From assembly GCA_010015655.1 (NCBI GenBank), contig ML976680.1, forward strand, positions 232,260-296,259: DNA of 64,000 bases, read 5' to 3'. The first letter of the stretch is position 1; each line of letters begins with the position of its first letter. A program made the position numbers and the translations under genes. Shown piece after piece: positions 45,576-57,179 of the stretch. Under the pieces are notes generated by a model. The model did not search any database and was not told where the DNA came from. It saw only the letters and a program-made list of their open reading frames with translations. This DNA is from Bimuria novae-zelandiae CBS 107.79 (lineage: Eukaryota; Ascomycota; Dothideomycetes; Pleosporales; Didymosphaeriaceae).

Positions 45576-47357
45576 CCATTCTTTACCTCGGGTGCAGTTA
45601 GGACAATCCTAGAGCATCGCTCAATATTAAATCAACATTAATATAAAGCTACTACACTTTAGCCAAATGAATCCCTTTAGGTCTAGCTATCCCCCAATCC
45701 ACATCTCACTCTACATCTCCATGCCTGCCCACCCGCACCCCGTGCCCCCTTCCCTCACCACTGTTCCTCTGCTCCTGCTCCTGCTAAACCATAATACTGC
45801 GCCCACTTTAGTAATCCAACACTGCAATCATTATCCCAACTTCAACCCAGCAACGCTAGTAACAAGGCAAAAAAAACTCCACTCCACATTCCTCCGTAAC
45901 ATTCGCCGAGCACTTAAATCATCCCACGTCTGCCAGACGTGTAGCATTTCAATTTTCTCAATCTACAGATCGAACTTAGGATCTTTGCGGAGTCGCCTGC
46001 GAACTTTTATAGGAGCAAAGCTGACTGTCCGTTAGCAAAGTAGACTGCTGGGGTAGTTTGATTTGTGGTATTTTGGCGAGGATGAAAATATATTGTTAAG
46101 TTGGGCTGATGGTAACCTAGTGAGTGGTTTTTAGGCCGCAAGAATTAGGTGAGGTGTTGTAGGCGCGTCGTAGACCCCAGGGCGCTGGTGCAGGTGTCTA
46201 GGTGCCTAAGTAGGCAGGCACGTGAGTTATTTTGGCCTATTTCACTATCTCGAAGCTCGACTTGTCCAAAGTCAACTCATATACTATTATGCGATATGGC
46301 AGCCCTTGAGCGTCTCCTACCACGTGACAGATTCATTCCGTCTCCTCCTATATAAGAAAAGACACTCAAGATGTACGAGTGGCTGTGCTTCGGTGCTGTT
46401 GGTCTCAGACTGCGTTGAACTGACGCAAGTTTCAAGTGACTAGCAAACAACCAGGGTTACATATTTTGATTGTGCGGCTTTGCGAAGTAAGGGCAACGTC
46501 TGCTCCATATGTTTGGGTGTGTGAGCGGGATCTGGAGGCTTGGGCAACCTGGAGTTGACTCTAAGCCAACCTGTTTCCTGCCTTGTAATGACGCGTGGTC
46601 CACTGTAAGATGTAACTTCCTGCCGAACATGTACACTAGAGCAACGGATCGTGCAAGCCTCTCGTCAGGGATCCGGCAGAACCGGCAGATCATCTCCACA
46701 AGTGCGGGCTAGGCGTGCCGACTGCGTTCAAGCTTGAATGGGTTTCTAGAGTCGGCGACGTTGTGAGCGTGCGGCCTTGCTTTTGGAGGCACAAGGCTAG
46801 GCTGCATACTCTTGTGCGGCATGTGACGGAGCGTCCAGCTCCACTCACGGAGGTGCGATCGTGGAAAGCAAGACTATACGCTGGAAACTGGGCGAATGCC
46901 AAATCACAGGAGGACAGCATGGCCGAAGGAGGCTAGGGCGGAGCGCTGTAGTTCGGTGGGTGGTTGCTGCTGCAGCATGATGATCTCTTTTGGTGTTGAA
47001 GGGCCAAGGCCAAATCCAGAAAGCTGCATGACATCACTACGAGTACGTCGACCTGTTTCGCGACAACATAAGGCTTTGTTTGGCGCAGCTTTCCTCTTTG
47101 GCATTTGTTTCAGCTTCAAAGGGCCACTCCTGTCCCGTGCAGGTTCCCAAATTGAAGTGATCTACGCGACTAATTTCGCTGCGCATTCGGGGATCTGTCT
47201 GCGTGGCCGCACCGCCTCGGGCCTCTCCTATTGCGCTGCAAACACCCGCCTACACGTCATTCCCGAGACACTCCGTGACAGCTGCGACCCAGCTACTGTA
47301 GATATACGAGCCACGGTATCCCGCCCTTGTGGAGAGCTCGCCGTAAGACACCCCGCC
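45576..47357. other. Intergenic and 5' leader of the SLM1-like gene
   Basis: No domain-bearing ORF was found. Overlapping short ORFs at 45,667-46,035 and 46,457-46,955 lack features. The open frame upstream of the SLM1 ATG (46,896-47,357) has no conserved sequence and is treated as untranslated. Confidence 0.5.
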
Positions 47358-50300
47358 ATGGCGACGCCGCGACCAGTCACGCCTTTGGGTGGCTACAATG
47401 GCATTCCCACCCCCAGTGACCCTGCCCACCTCAGCAAGGGATACGGCGGCGCCAACTCGCACCTTGGGGTGGGCGGCCAGGACTTCGCGACCACGCCTGC
47501 GCACCCAGCGGAGTCGTCCCCGCTATCGCAATCGCTCACTCGCCCCGACGGCGAGAGACTGGGCGGCAGGTTCGAAGAGAACTTCGATGCGCGAACACGT
47601 GGGTCGTCTGTGCTCGGAGAGGGAGACCTCCCTATGCGATCCACGTCCCGAGCATCAACACTGGGTCATGGAGGAAGCGCTTCTGCAACACCCTCGCGCA
47701 GTGGCACCTTGAAGAAGCGCAATTCGGTCAAGAGGAGCGGCAGTGTGAAGCGCAGCAGCAGCAGACGGAGTGTGCGCGCAGGGAGCATCAAGGGCGTGAA
47801 CTTTGACGACGAGGATGGCGGTGGCGTTAAGCACAACAGCGTCTTTTATACTCCAGTCCCGACCTCCGGATCGCCGACCGAGATCCTTGCAAACCGCTTT
47901 CAAGGTACGCCTGTCCACGTCACATTGGCCACTAGAGACTGATGATACATAGCTTGGCGAAAGCTGCTCAAAGATCTCATTTCATACTTCCGCGAAGTGG
48001 GCTCCTCCTACGAACACCGCTCAAAAGCCCTGCTCAAGGTCTCCAATGTCATCAACAACACCAATGCACCATCGCTGTTCCTCTCCGAAGGTGGCTTAAG
48101 CGACGCGAATCGGATACTACGCGACTACCACAAGCAAGCCGTGGCCGAATCGAACAAGGCCAAAGATATTGAGAATGACGTGATCAACCAATTGTCTGGC
48201 CTGCGAGCAGACCTGAGCCAGAAGATCAAGGAAATCAAGTCCCTGAGTGGTGACTTCAAAAACTCAGTAGAAAAAGAGAAAGAGAACACTCGCAAGGCCG
48301 TCGCTGCCCTGGAGGAGTCTTTGGCTTTGATTGATTCGGATCCCGCTGCCGTTGTAGGCAAAGGCGACCCGTTCGTGGTTCGCCTGGGTGTGGATCGACA
48401 GGTTGAACGCCAAATCGACGAGGAAAACTACCTCCACCGCGCCTATCTGAACCTCGAGAACTCTGGACGCGAGCTGGAGTCGATCGTTGTGGGAGAGATC
48501 CAGAAAGCCTACAACGCCCTAGCAAGCATTATGAAACGTGAAGCGGACGAAAACTATTCCACCATCGAGAAGCTGCGAAGCGGACCAGTGGGCATGCCTC
48601 GTGATCTCGAGTGGAATCAGTTCGTTACACATGACGCACACTTCGTGAATCCAAACCTTCCTCTCAGGCGGCTAGAAGGCATGTAACATCACGTCTTTCA
48701 GTGTCGTGAACGAGGCTGATCGAACGTAGATATCGAGTACCCCGGCAAGCATCACCCTGCAGCGGCTGAAGTCAGAGCTGGCATGTTAGAACGCAAGTCC
48801 AAATACCTCAAGAGCTACACACCAGGGTGGTAAGTGAACATTACTTCTTTCCATCGTATTGCACATGCTGACTGCTGTTTCACAGGTATGTGTTGTCGCC
48901 TACTCACCTGCACGAATTCAAGAGCGCGGATCGCATCTATACTCAGCCACCGGTCATGTCTTTGCTGCTGTCCGACCAGAAGCTGGGCAGTCACGCTCAA
49001 CCCGGCAGCAGCTCATACAAATTTGGTAGGTTAAGGTATCCCGTCATCATTCCATCTGAACCCCTACTAAGTCTCGCAGTGATCAAGGGTCGACAGACCG
49101 GATCGATGCATAGAGGACACACTTGGATTTTCAGGTACGTATAATAATACTTTCCCCGTTCTTTTCTGACAGCAAGGAAGGGCTGAGACATATGATACAA
49201 TGTTGGCTTGGTACGACGATATCAACAGTCTCATTGACAAGACCGCCGACGAACGCAACGCCTTTGTGACCCGCCACCGACGTAGCCTGAGCAGAGGCAG
49301 CACCCGCTCAGTGAGCTCAGACGGAGGCCTTGAAGAAGACGAGGCAGACCAGGTTCCGTTCTCTGTAGCCCAGTCAGTGAATCAAGGCGCCACGCAACAG
49401 TCAGAGCTTCCGTCTCGACCGAGTCCAGGTGGGCGTTTCCCAAGTGATCTCCAGGTGGACCGAAGCTTACAACATGGGCCGTCCAGTGGCAGCTCATCGG
49501 AGGTCGGGCTTGATCTAGCGACTGCAGCCGGTGGCCTTCAGTACGCACATGCTAGCTATCCAAACGCTTACGACGACCGCACACCCAGAGAGGCCGCGTA
49601 CGGACCAGGCAACCCCTACGAGTATCATCCTACCAATGCGCCGCCATCGATCCCGCAGCAGACCTCATACTATGCGAACAACGCCCCCGCAACTCCAGGC
49701 CAATCCTACGCAAATGATGGTCCGACTTACGCAGGCCAGAGTGCAGCCCCACCTACGGCCCAACCCGTACCCTTCGAGCCGTACCAGGCTTCAACTACAG
49801 TTCAACAGCAACCCCAGCAACAGTACCCAACCTTCAGCCAAATTCAACGCCCCGCAAGCAACTACGGCGACTGGATGGCTCCAGCAGCAGGGACTGCGGG
49901 TGGACTCGCCGCAGGAGCACTTGGCGCCCAAGCCCTTCACAGACACGAGCAAAACAAAGAGCAACAGCGAGAGGAAGAACAAATCAACGACGCTCGCGCC
50001 AGTCCCACTCCGCCGGCTCAGACTGCACACCCTGCCTCTCAGATCGTATCTCAACACGAGAATGCCGCACTCATGGCGCCTGCGGTGACCTCCTCCATGC
50101 CGCCAAAGCATGAGTACGAGCCGAATACTTCGTTGGATGGTCGCGAAGCCTTCATCGGTGTTCCCAACCCAGTAGTGGCAACCGCAACAGCAGACATAGG
50201 CTCTCCCTCGAATGCGCATGAGCTTCCGTTGGCTACACCGTCGCTTGGTGCGGCGGAAGAAGGCAAGGTGGGCAACGGAGAGCCTTCTATGGGTCCCATG

Positions 50301-50381
50301 GGAGTGCGGAGGCAGAATACGGACTTCAGTGTGAGCGATCTGCACGTTCCGGGCGAGTACCCCAAAATTCGAAATGCGTAG
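47358..50381 (+). CDS. SLM1-like F-BAR/PH-domain membrane signalling protein
   Basis: Six exons (47,358-47,904; 47,953-48,678; 48,730-48,829; 48,886-49,025; 49,080-49,134; 49,181-50,381) encode 922 residues. The N-terminal ~180 are Ser/Pro/Gly-rich, with a basic KKRNSVKRSGSVKRSSSRR patch. Residues ~183-425 form a helical F-BAR-like domain (LLKDLISYFREVGSSYEHRS to NPNLPLRRLE). Residues ~440-540 form a PH domain (GMLERKSKYLKSYTPGWYVL, then VIKGRQTGSMHRGHTWIFRA). The rest is a Gln/Pro-rich disordered tail. In yeast, Slm1/Slm2 bind PtdIns(4,5)P2 and TORC2 at the plasma membrane, in eisosome-associated domains, and support actin organisation and stress responses. Intron 2 needs a GC-AG splice to keep the frame. 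The start is chosen as the first conserved-style MATPRPVTPLGGYNG. An upstream extension is non-conserved. Confidence 0.92.
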
Positions 50382-52207
50382 AGTTTCTCCCGCGGGATGG
50401 CTGCAGAATAACTGCTACGGCTTCGCGTAGTTGGGGGAAGACTATTTTTGGCGCTGGATGGGCGTGAGGTTCTCGTACTGAGGGACTTGTAAGGACTTGA
50501 TATGACACGACATGATACGATACGATAATGCACGGCCGGCACACATGGGAGGTACTTCGAAGGTTTGTTACGGGTTTATTTCTCCATTTAGATAGTTCTT
50601 CGGCAAGCGAGTTCGTCTTCTCGTTATCAACGTCTAATATGTCAAACGTTTCTCTTGTCAGGCTACATGCTATCATTAGCGCACTGACACGTTCTTGTCA
50701 AGGTTAGGCATCACTGCCCCGATATCCTCCCAGATCCTCTTCCTATTCCGTAGCCCCTTCAAATCGCTCCAATTTCTCGTAACCTCCGTGTACAGATGGT
50801 ACCAATCCGTCTTCGCAGCAGGCAGGCACGTCACCAGCTCTTTCATCACCTCAGCTTGGCTTACCTGCAAGATGCCTGGCCCCTCGCGCTGCGCAAGGAT
50901 CTCGTCCACGTGCGCCACCCAAGCAGGTAGATTCTCGGACATGTATGTACGGATGATATCGCGGGTTTCCTCGCGCCAGTCACTCAGCTCGTGCGCAGCA
51001 ACGGCGTCGTACGTGGCATAAGTCCAGCTGTAGGGATCCTCGTTGCTCCAGACTTCGGAGAGAAAAGGCATGTCCTGGAGTAGCAGGTCGCGCCAAAGGG
51101 AAATCGGCAGCTGGCGGAACGTCCGCGAGGCGAGACGCAGGGTTGCGAACTCCTTTGACGACAGGTATGGCACTACTTGCAAGCGCAGCTCGAGAGTCAA
51201 GGTGTTGAAGATGTCGGGTTTACCGTGGTGGTCTGGGACTTCGAAAGCGCTGGCTTGCGGGTTGAAGGTTGGGGAGTGTTGGACAGAGGCTTTTAGGATG
51301 GGCGCGAGGCGTGGAATGAAGAGCGGGTTTGCGGCTAGGTACTCGCAGCCGGAGATGTGGTCCCACCACTGGTCGCGGCTCCTGTCTACATTCTTATCGT
51401 GAGAGACGCGGTAGACCTCGTCCTTGTCGCTATTCGCGAAGAGATAGTCACCCAGGGCTTCGAAGGCGACGTGGCCGAAGCGTTGGCGGGAGAGACGGTA
51501 GAAGATGTCGAAGCACGTGGGGTGGAAGGGGATGGCGTAGTCTTCGAGGCCCTGGAGGTGGTGAGTGGGATTGCTCTTACGGGAGTGTAGAAAGGGAGAA
51601 GGGCGCGAGAGCTTACATCCCATACTATGCTGTCCACATTCGCGTCTCGTACTCCGTGGCGAGCAGGAACGAACGTGTCGTCGCCACTGTCCCGTGTTGT
51701 TACGTGTCCGCACAGCCCGGATAAGCAGTAGCGACTTCCCCGTTCGTAGTCCCGGTCATCGGGCTGCTCGATCCCGGTGTTGGGGTAGTGGACTTTGCTG
51801 AGGAGACATTGCAACCGCGTATTTCTTTCGCTGTGATGGCCTCACCGTTATAGCTGCGGCCTCGGAAGCACTTGTGCTTCGGGTTCGGGTTCGGGTTCGG
51901 CTTCTGCTGGCGGATGCTTGCTGTGGACAAGTTAGAACACGGTCAGCGCATGCAACAGTCGGTATTACTGACCGTACCGTAGTGAGGTGTCTACTGTACC
52001 AGGCACCGTACCCTACCAACTTTTGACCCGTAATACGGCTGTACGGAACCTTTTCTGGCTAGAGTGAGTGAATTGAGTGTTCGGGGGGGCGGCCCGGCCG
52101 GAGGAGGTGCCGGAGGTGGCTAGATTCGGCAGATCTGCCCGCATCGGGTGCAGGATTCGTAAAATGTCTCCACACAGCGCTCCGAGCTAGCTTTTTGCCC
52201 TGATCCC

Positions 52208-54517
52208 TATCCCCCGCACCGTCAAAATCGCACACCCACGGACCACCTGGTGAGCGCCAATCAGAGCGTTGCTTAGCTCAACTCTAGAGAGCTATCGTGA
52301 TAATAGTAGAATAATAATTTAAGCTTCAAATCCCGCACAAAACGCGTTTTTCTTTTTATAATTAATAATGCACGGTGCTACACAAGATTCTAATTTAGTT
52401 CGCTACACTAAATATACGAAACCCTGCGGCCTAAGGCCTTAATTGCTAACTACTCCACCAGCTGCCTGGCAGCCTCTCTCTATATACAACGACGACGTCG
52501 GCAGCGCCCACCTGCCTACTGGCATAGATGCCACTAATCCTTTTGCCTTGTTTAGTCTCTTTTTTGACGCCGCACAGCTCGAAAAGCTAGCCCTACATAC
52601 GAACCAACACGCAGAGCAAGTACGAGCTGAGGATGCCGCCCAGGGCAGGCCACACGCCCGGGCGTGGAAACCGACGTCGAAAACTAAGCTCTACACCTAC
52701 TTGGCCATCCTTATGTATATGGGCGTACACCGGGAGCCTACAATCGAGGAGTACTGGGGGAAGCTACACAAAAACGCGCCTACTCACTCCATTAATAACT
52801 ACATGGCCTGTACGCGCTGGCAGCAGCTCAATCGCTACATGTACTGTACAGAAGCTCCGCAGTCGTTTAAATCGCCATTTGGGCGCGTATAGGATCTCTC
52901 TAAGCACCTACGCTCGACATCCTCTACTATTTGGCACGCCGGTAAGCACCTCTGCGTTAACAAAGCTATTACTAGGTTTACTAGGCGCACTAGCAAAACT
53001 ATCGTTATTAAGTTAAAGCCAACGCTTAAGGGCTTTAAAATCTAGTGCCTAGCGTCTAACGGCGTCGTACTTAACTAGCTTTTCTACGCAAAAGGCGCCA
53101 CCCGAGGCCCTATTAATCTTAATATTAATATCCTTAAGATAGCTAAATTTACGCCTACTAAAGCCGTGCCTCTTACTCTTATCCTTGCCTAAGGCCCTAA
53201 TGGCCAGCGCTTGTTCCCCCCGGGGCGCTACATCCTCTAGATAGACAATCTCTTCACGACAATCTCGCTACTCGAATACCTAAGGGAGCAAGGCGTTGGC
53301 GGCGCTGGGACGGTGCGCACCACTAGAACAGCCACTAAGGAGAGGTGGGAGACTAGGGTTACACACGAGGGTTTAGCTGGTGGTGCTGGGTCTCCATCCT
53401 CGCGCAGGGCAGGGCCGCCAAAAGAGCAATTTAATAGCGATTTAATAAAGCTTAAGACGCAATTTACGCCTATAGCGCGATAGGGAGAGGCGTTCTTTAA
53501 GGTCTCTAGTAATAACACTGTACTGGAGATGGCCTGGCGGGATACCCAGGTGGTCCTTTTTGCCAGTACTACCGCTGACGGTAAGTTTGAGGATGTCCCT
53601 ACCAAGCCAAAACCTACTAACGATAGTCGCCACCTAGGATTGCAAGTCGTTTAAAGCCTACGCCACTGCCCCGCCAACGCCGCTATAAATAAGAAGCTAT
53701 ATAAAGAGGCCTTTAGTAGCGAGAAAATTAAGTAGTTAGGTATTCCTAAGCTTGTTAACAGCTATAATCACCACAAAAGTAAAGTAGATCGATTTAACCA
53801 GCTCCGCGAGCCCTACTTAACGTAGCAAGTACGCTAACGCACCTAGATACCGCTCTTCTACTTTTTTATTAATTTGGCTCTTAATAACGCGTATAGGCTC
53901 TTGTCCTACTTGTTAGCGTACGAGGCAAAACGTAGTAGGCATAAACGCTTTATATATAAGCTAATTAAGTAGCTTTTTAAGCGCGGGGCTAGGCTTTCTA
54001 ATAGATTATTAAAGCGCCAGAGACTTAACGACGTTAAGGCCAACAACGAAAGCCTACACGGCGCGCTAGTTAAGCTATACGCCCAGGCGAAGCCCTGTAT
54101 TGCCTGCTTAGAAAATGGGCGTAAAAGTAACAGCGCGCGGCCTGCTAGGGTGCCTCTCTTAGCAACTATAGGTAATAGCCGTCGACGAGTTTTGACGCCT
54201 CGAACAACCTACGGCTGTAGGCTCTGTAGACTGCCTTTGTGTAGGCCTAAGCTACGCCCTGAGTACTGGAACGAGCACCTGCACCGCGTAGGGACTATTA
54301 AATTAGTTAACACTAGTATAAGCTTAATAATTAAGTAATATACTACAATTAACTTGATTACTATTAATTATAGCTACAAATGAGGCGCCCTACGAGAATC
54401 CCTATCAAATTTCACTCAGAGCCATTAGTTTTGGTGTTCAACGCTATCGCCGACATCCATCCGATTGGTCAACACAAGGTGGTCCGTGGGTGTGCGATTT
54501 TGACGGTGCGGGGGATA
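52208..54517 (+). mobile_element. PiggyBac-type transposon nested in the hAT
   Basis: The 41-bp ends 52,208-52,248 and 54,477-54,517 (TATCCCCCGCACCGTCAAAA and onward) are exact reverse complements, and weaker similarity extends ~25 bp inward. The flanking TTAA expected for piggyBac is absent. The only shared flank is a TA that may be the outer edge of the repeat or the target. The 2,310-bp element contains a piggyBac-like transposase relic with many RIP-type stops. Confidence 0.85.
52443..54338 (+). pseudogene. PiggyBac-type (DDE_Tnp_1_7) transposase, RIP-degraded
   Basis: The first 149 codons are open and read as the N-terminal part of the DDE_Tnp_1_7 domain (PFALFSLFFDAAQLEKLALH, KLYTYLAILMYMGVHREPTI, then YWGKLHKNAPTHSINNYM). 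TAG at 52,890 and about ten further TAG/TAA stops follow. The frame still shows IDNLFTTISLLEYLREQGVG with a conserved D, MAWRDTQVVLFASTTADGKF, and near 54,205 a C-terminal cysteine cluster (CRLCRLPLCRP) like the zinc-binding tail of piggyBac enzymes. Active enzymes insert at TTAA. This copy is dead. Confidence 0.8.
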
Positions 54518-54569
54518 CAATCGTCAGCTAGCTTTCCTGCTGTTTATCATCAGATCCATCAAAATCGGC

Positions 54570-57179
54570 ATGTCAATTACCAGCTGGGTTGCCTCACAGG
54601 GCCTGCGGTCAACGCAGGCGTCCCAGCCCTCCACCCCAGCGCCGTATCACGCCTCTGCCGCCCGCAAGGCCCTCACCTCAGCAAGCTCATCGCGTTCGTC
54701 GCCGTCGGTCAACTATTCGCAGGTGTATCCCACAGGCCGCAATTTAGGGAGGGAGATAGATATCGATTGGAACAATCTGTGGCATGGCAAGACCAAGCTT
54801 GTGGGCGCGCAGGCTGGTTACCGCGTCCAGCTTAAATCCAAGTCCCTGGGTAGCCGCAGATCTGCATCTATATGGCGATATGGAGCAGATATTCTATATC
54901 TAAAAGATGATGGGATTAGCAAGGCGTTCTTTTTATGTGAGAAATGCCATACAACGAGAACGCCGGCTTGCCTTTTTAATATCAACTCTGGCACCGCCCA
55001 TATTACTAGGCATCTCATGAAGGCGCACAACATCAACCCCGACACCGGATTGATGCCCCAGGCTGCCAGTATATTGTCGGATCCGTTCAAGGAAGCTGCG
55101 GGCGCCAATTCTGCAATATCTCATTCACCGTGGCAAGAGATAGAGCTCTTGAAGTCATACGTTGACTGGGTAATGTTGCACGATCTGAGCTTCTCGGTGG
55201 CGACGTTGGCAGGCACGCGGGGCTTGATGACATGGAATCAAACGGATCTGCTGCGCGGGCTGCCCGACAGCGCCAATACACTTTCTGGGTATGTTAAAAA
55301 AGCTCTCAGCGAGAGGAAGGAGGTGGTAAGATATCTCCTGCGCGCTGCGCAAAGTAAAATAAGTGTAAGTTACGATATCTGGACGTCGCCAAACAATATA
55401 GACTTTCTTGGAGTTTGTCGCCCACTTCGTCGGTAAGTCACCGGCAGAACCTCGGCCGGAGCGGAACAACGTTTTTCCGGCCGAACTTCAAGATCTTTGG
55501 AATCTTAATAATACTCTAACATTCCATCTATAGACTCACAACTCCGCCAACGGGACCTACTTATTGCTTTTCGCGCGCTTTTCTGCGATCTTACAGGCGC
55601 TGCGCAAGCCTCTGTTGTTTTTCAGGTTGCTCAGGAGTATGACTTTGCCCAGAATATACATTGTTTTGTGGCCGGCAACGCGGTGAACAATGATACGAGT
55701 TTCCTCACTAGCATCAACGACCTCGCCGTCGGCGAGCTCAACGTCGGCAGTCAACACAGAATCCGCTGCGCTGGACACATAATAAACCTTGTTACGAAGG
55801 CTCTTATCTACGGCAAAGGCCTTAGTAAATTTGAACTAGATCTATCGCGCGCGTCGCCCGCAGAACAATATCTCATGTTCCGCGAGAAGGGCGTTATTGG
55901 CAAGCTGCACAACTTCGTCAACTCTGTCTGCGGATCCCACAAACGTCGACGCCTATTCACAAAGCTGCAACAAGATATAAGCGACGAGGACAAGCTCTAC
56001 AATTTCTCTACCCTTAATTTAATAAGGGACGGTGGCGTGAGGTGGTACAGCACGTATGCCATGTTATTGCGCTGCCTGGAGCTCCGCAAGGCGATCCAAC
56101 TTTACACCAAACACCTGCGCGACGACTCCACCGCCAACGATAGTTACGATCCCCGTATAGACGGCCTTACAGATAATGACTGGGACGAAGTCTCCGCCAT
56201 CTGCAACGTATTGCAGTTGTTCCACGAGAATTGCAAGTCCCTGGAGGGCAACGCCGGCAGCAGCGGTTTCGGCAGCCTATGGCAGACGATCTTCAACATG
56301 CAGGAAATCTATGAGGTCCTTGTTGACGACGTCGCCGACTATGAGCACTATAGGCAGTCACTGTATCTACAAAATGGCGTCGCTTTTGCCAGGGAGAAGC
56401 TTGGCACATATTTTCAACGTCTTGTAATAGATCCGGAGCCATCGCTTTACTGTGTGGCAACAGCCCTACACCCACGCCTCCGCCTACGCTGGTTCCAGAC
56501 ACACTGGAGTCATCACCCGCACTGGGTCCGGAAGGCCAGAAAGTCCCTCGACGTCACGTTTGCCACCTATTTACAGGCGGAGCAAAGTCATGAGATAGAC
56601 GGCGACGACGTCTCTGAGAAGGATGACCCCATGCGTAAGGTGCCTGGGGTTTATAAATCGAGCGCTCGCCGGCAACGTACAATGTGGGTAGATCCCATGT
56701 TACTCATTGGCCAGAAATCCCGCAAGAGACAAAAACAGAGCTCTCAGCTGGAGGAGTATAACGACAGCATACTCGAAGACCTTCACGCAGCTACCCAGGA
56801 CCAACGCCTATCAGATTTACTAGACGACCCCCACCGTTGGTGGGTAGAAGTAGGTCAAACTCGATATCCCATTGTCTACAAGATGGCTATGGATCACCTC
56901 TCTGTGCCAGCAACTTCATGCGACTGCGAGCGCTGTTTCTCCTCCGCTAAACGTACAATCACGTGCGATCGCAATTCATTGGCCCCAGAGACTATTGAGG
57001 CCTGCCAGCTACAAAAGAACTGGCTGAGGAAAGGCGCCGTGCCCAGCTACCTTACAGAGTTGACCTTCTATATAAATAACAAGGAGAGAGACGCTGACGC
57101 GGTTGACGGCAACGACGACGTTCTAGAATCCCTAGAGGCCCCAGAAGACGACCTCAATACTCGCCTCCTTCCTAGTTAG
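54570..57179 (+). pseudogene. hAT transposase, almost intact (one frameshift)
   Basis: Exon 1 (from MSITSWVASQGLRS at 54,570) holds a BED-type zinc finger region (IWRYGADILYLKDDG, CEKCHTTRT, GTAHITRHLMKAHN) and the start of the RNase H-like core (SVSYDIWTSPNNIDFLGV). After GGAGTT an extra T near 55,418 shifts the frame away from the expected VAHFVG. The intron then runs from about 55,433 (GTAAGT) to 55,530 (CTATAG), and exon 2 is open to 57,179. It reads RDLLIAFRALF, NIHCFVAGNAVNNDTSF, RWYSTYAMLLRCLELRKAI, and the C-terminal hAT dimerisation block YPIVYKMAMDHLSVPATSCD then ERCFSSAK. A weak alternative donor (GTCGCC) would avoid the shift but would lose the conserved block. There are no stop codons otherwise. 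Confidence 0.85.

Noticed and set aside
45667..46955. Possible small genes between the rhodopsin-domain gene and SLM1
   Set aside because: Pro/Leu-rich or mixed reading with no domain and no consistent frame.
46896..47357. N-terminal extension of the SLM1-like protein to an upstream ATG
   Set aside because: The upstream segment is compositionally unlike the protein, while the ATG at 47,358 begins a typical MATPRPVTPLGG start.
48683..48729. Canonical GT-AG intron 2 in SLM1
   Set aside because: All acceptors tested (48,701, 48,714, 48,729) give a frameshift or a too-short intron, whereas the GC donor at 48,679 keeps the frame.
49531..50542. Long ORFs antisense or shifted within the SLM1 tail
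   Set aside because: Shadows of the GC-rich, Gln/Pro-rich last exon.
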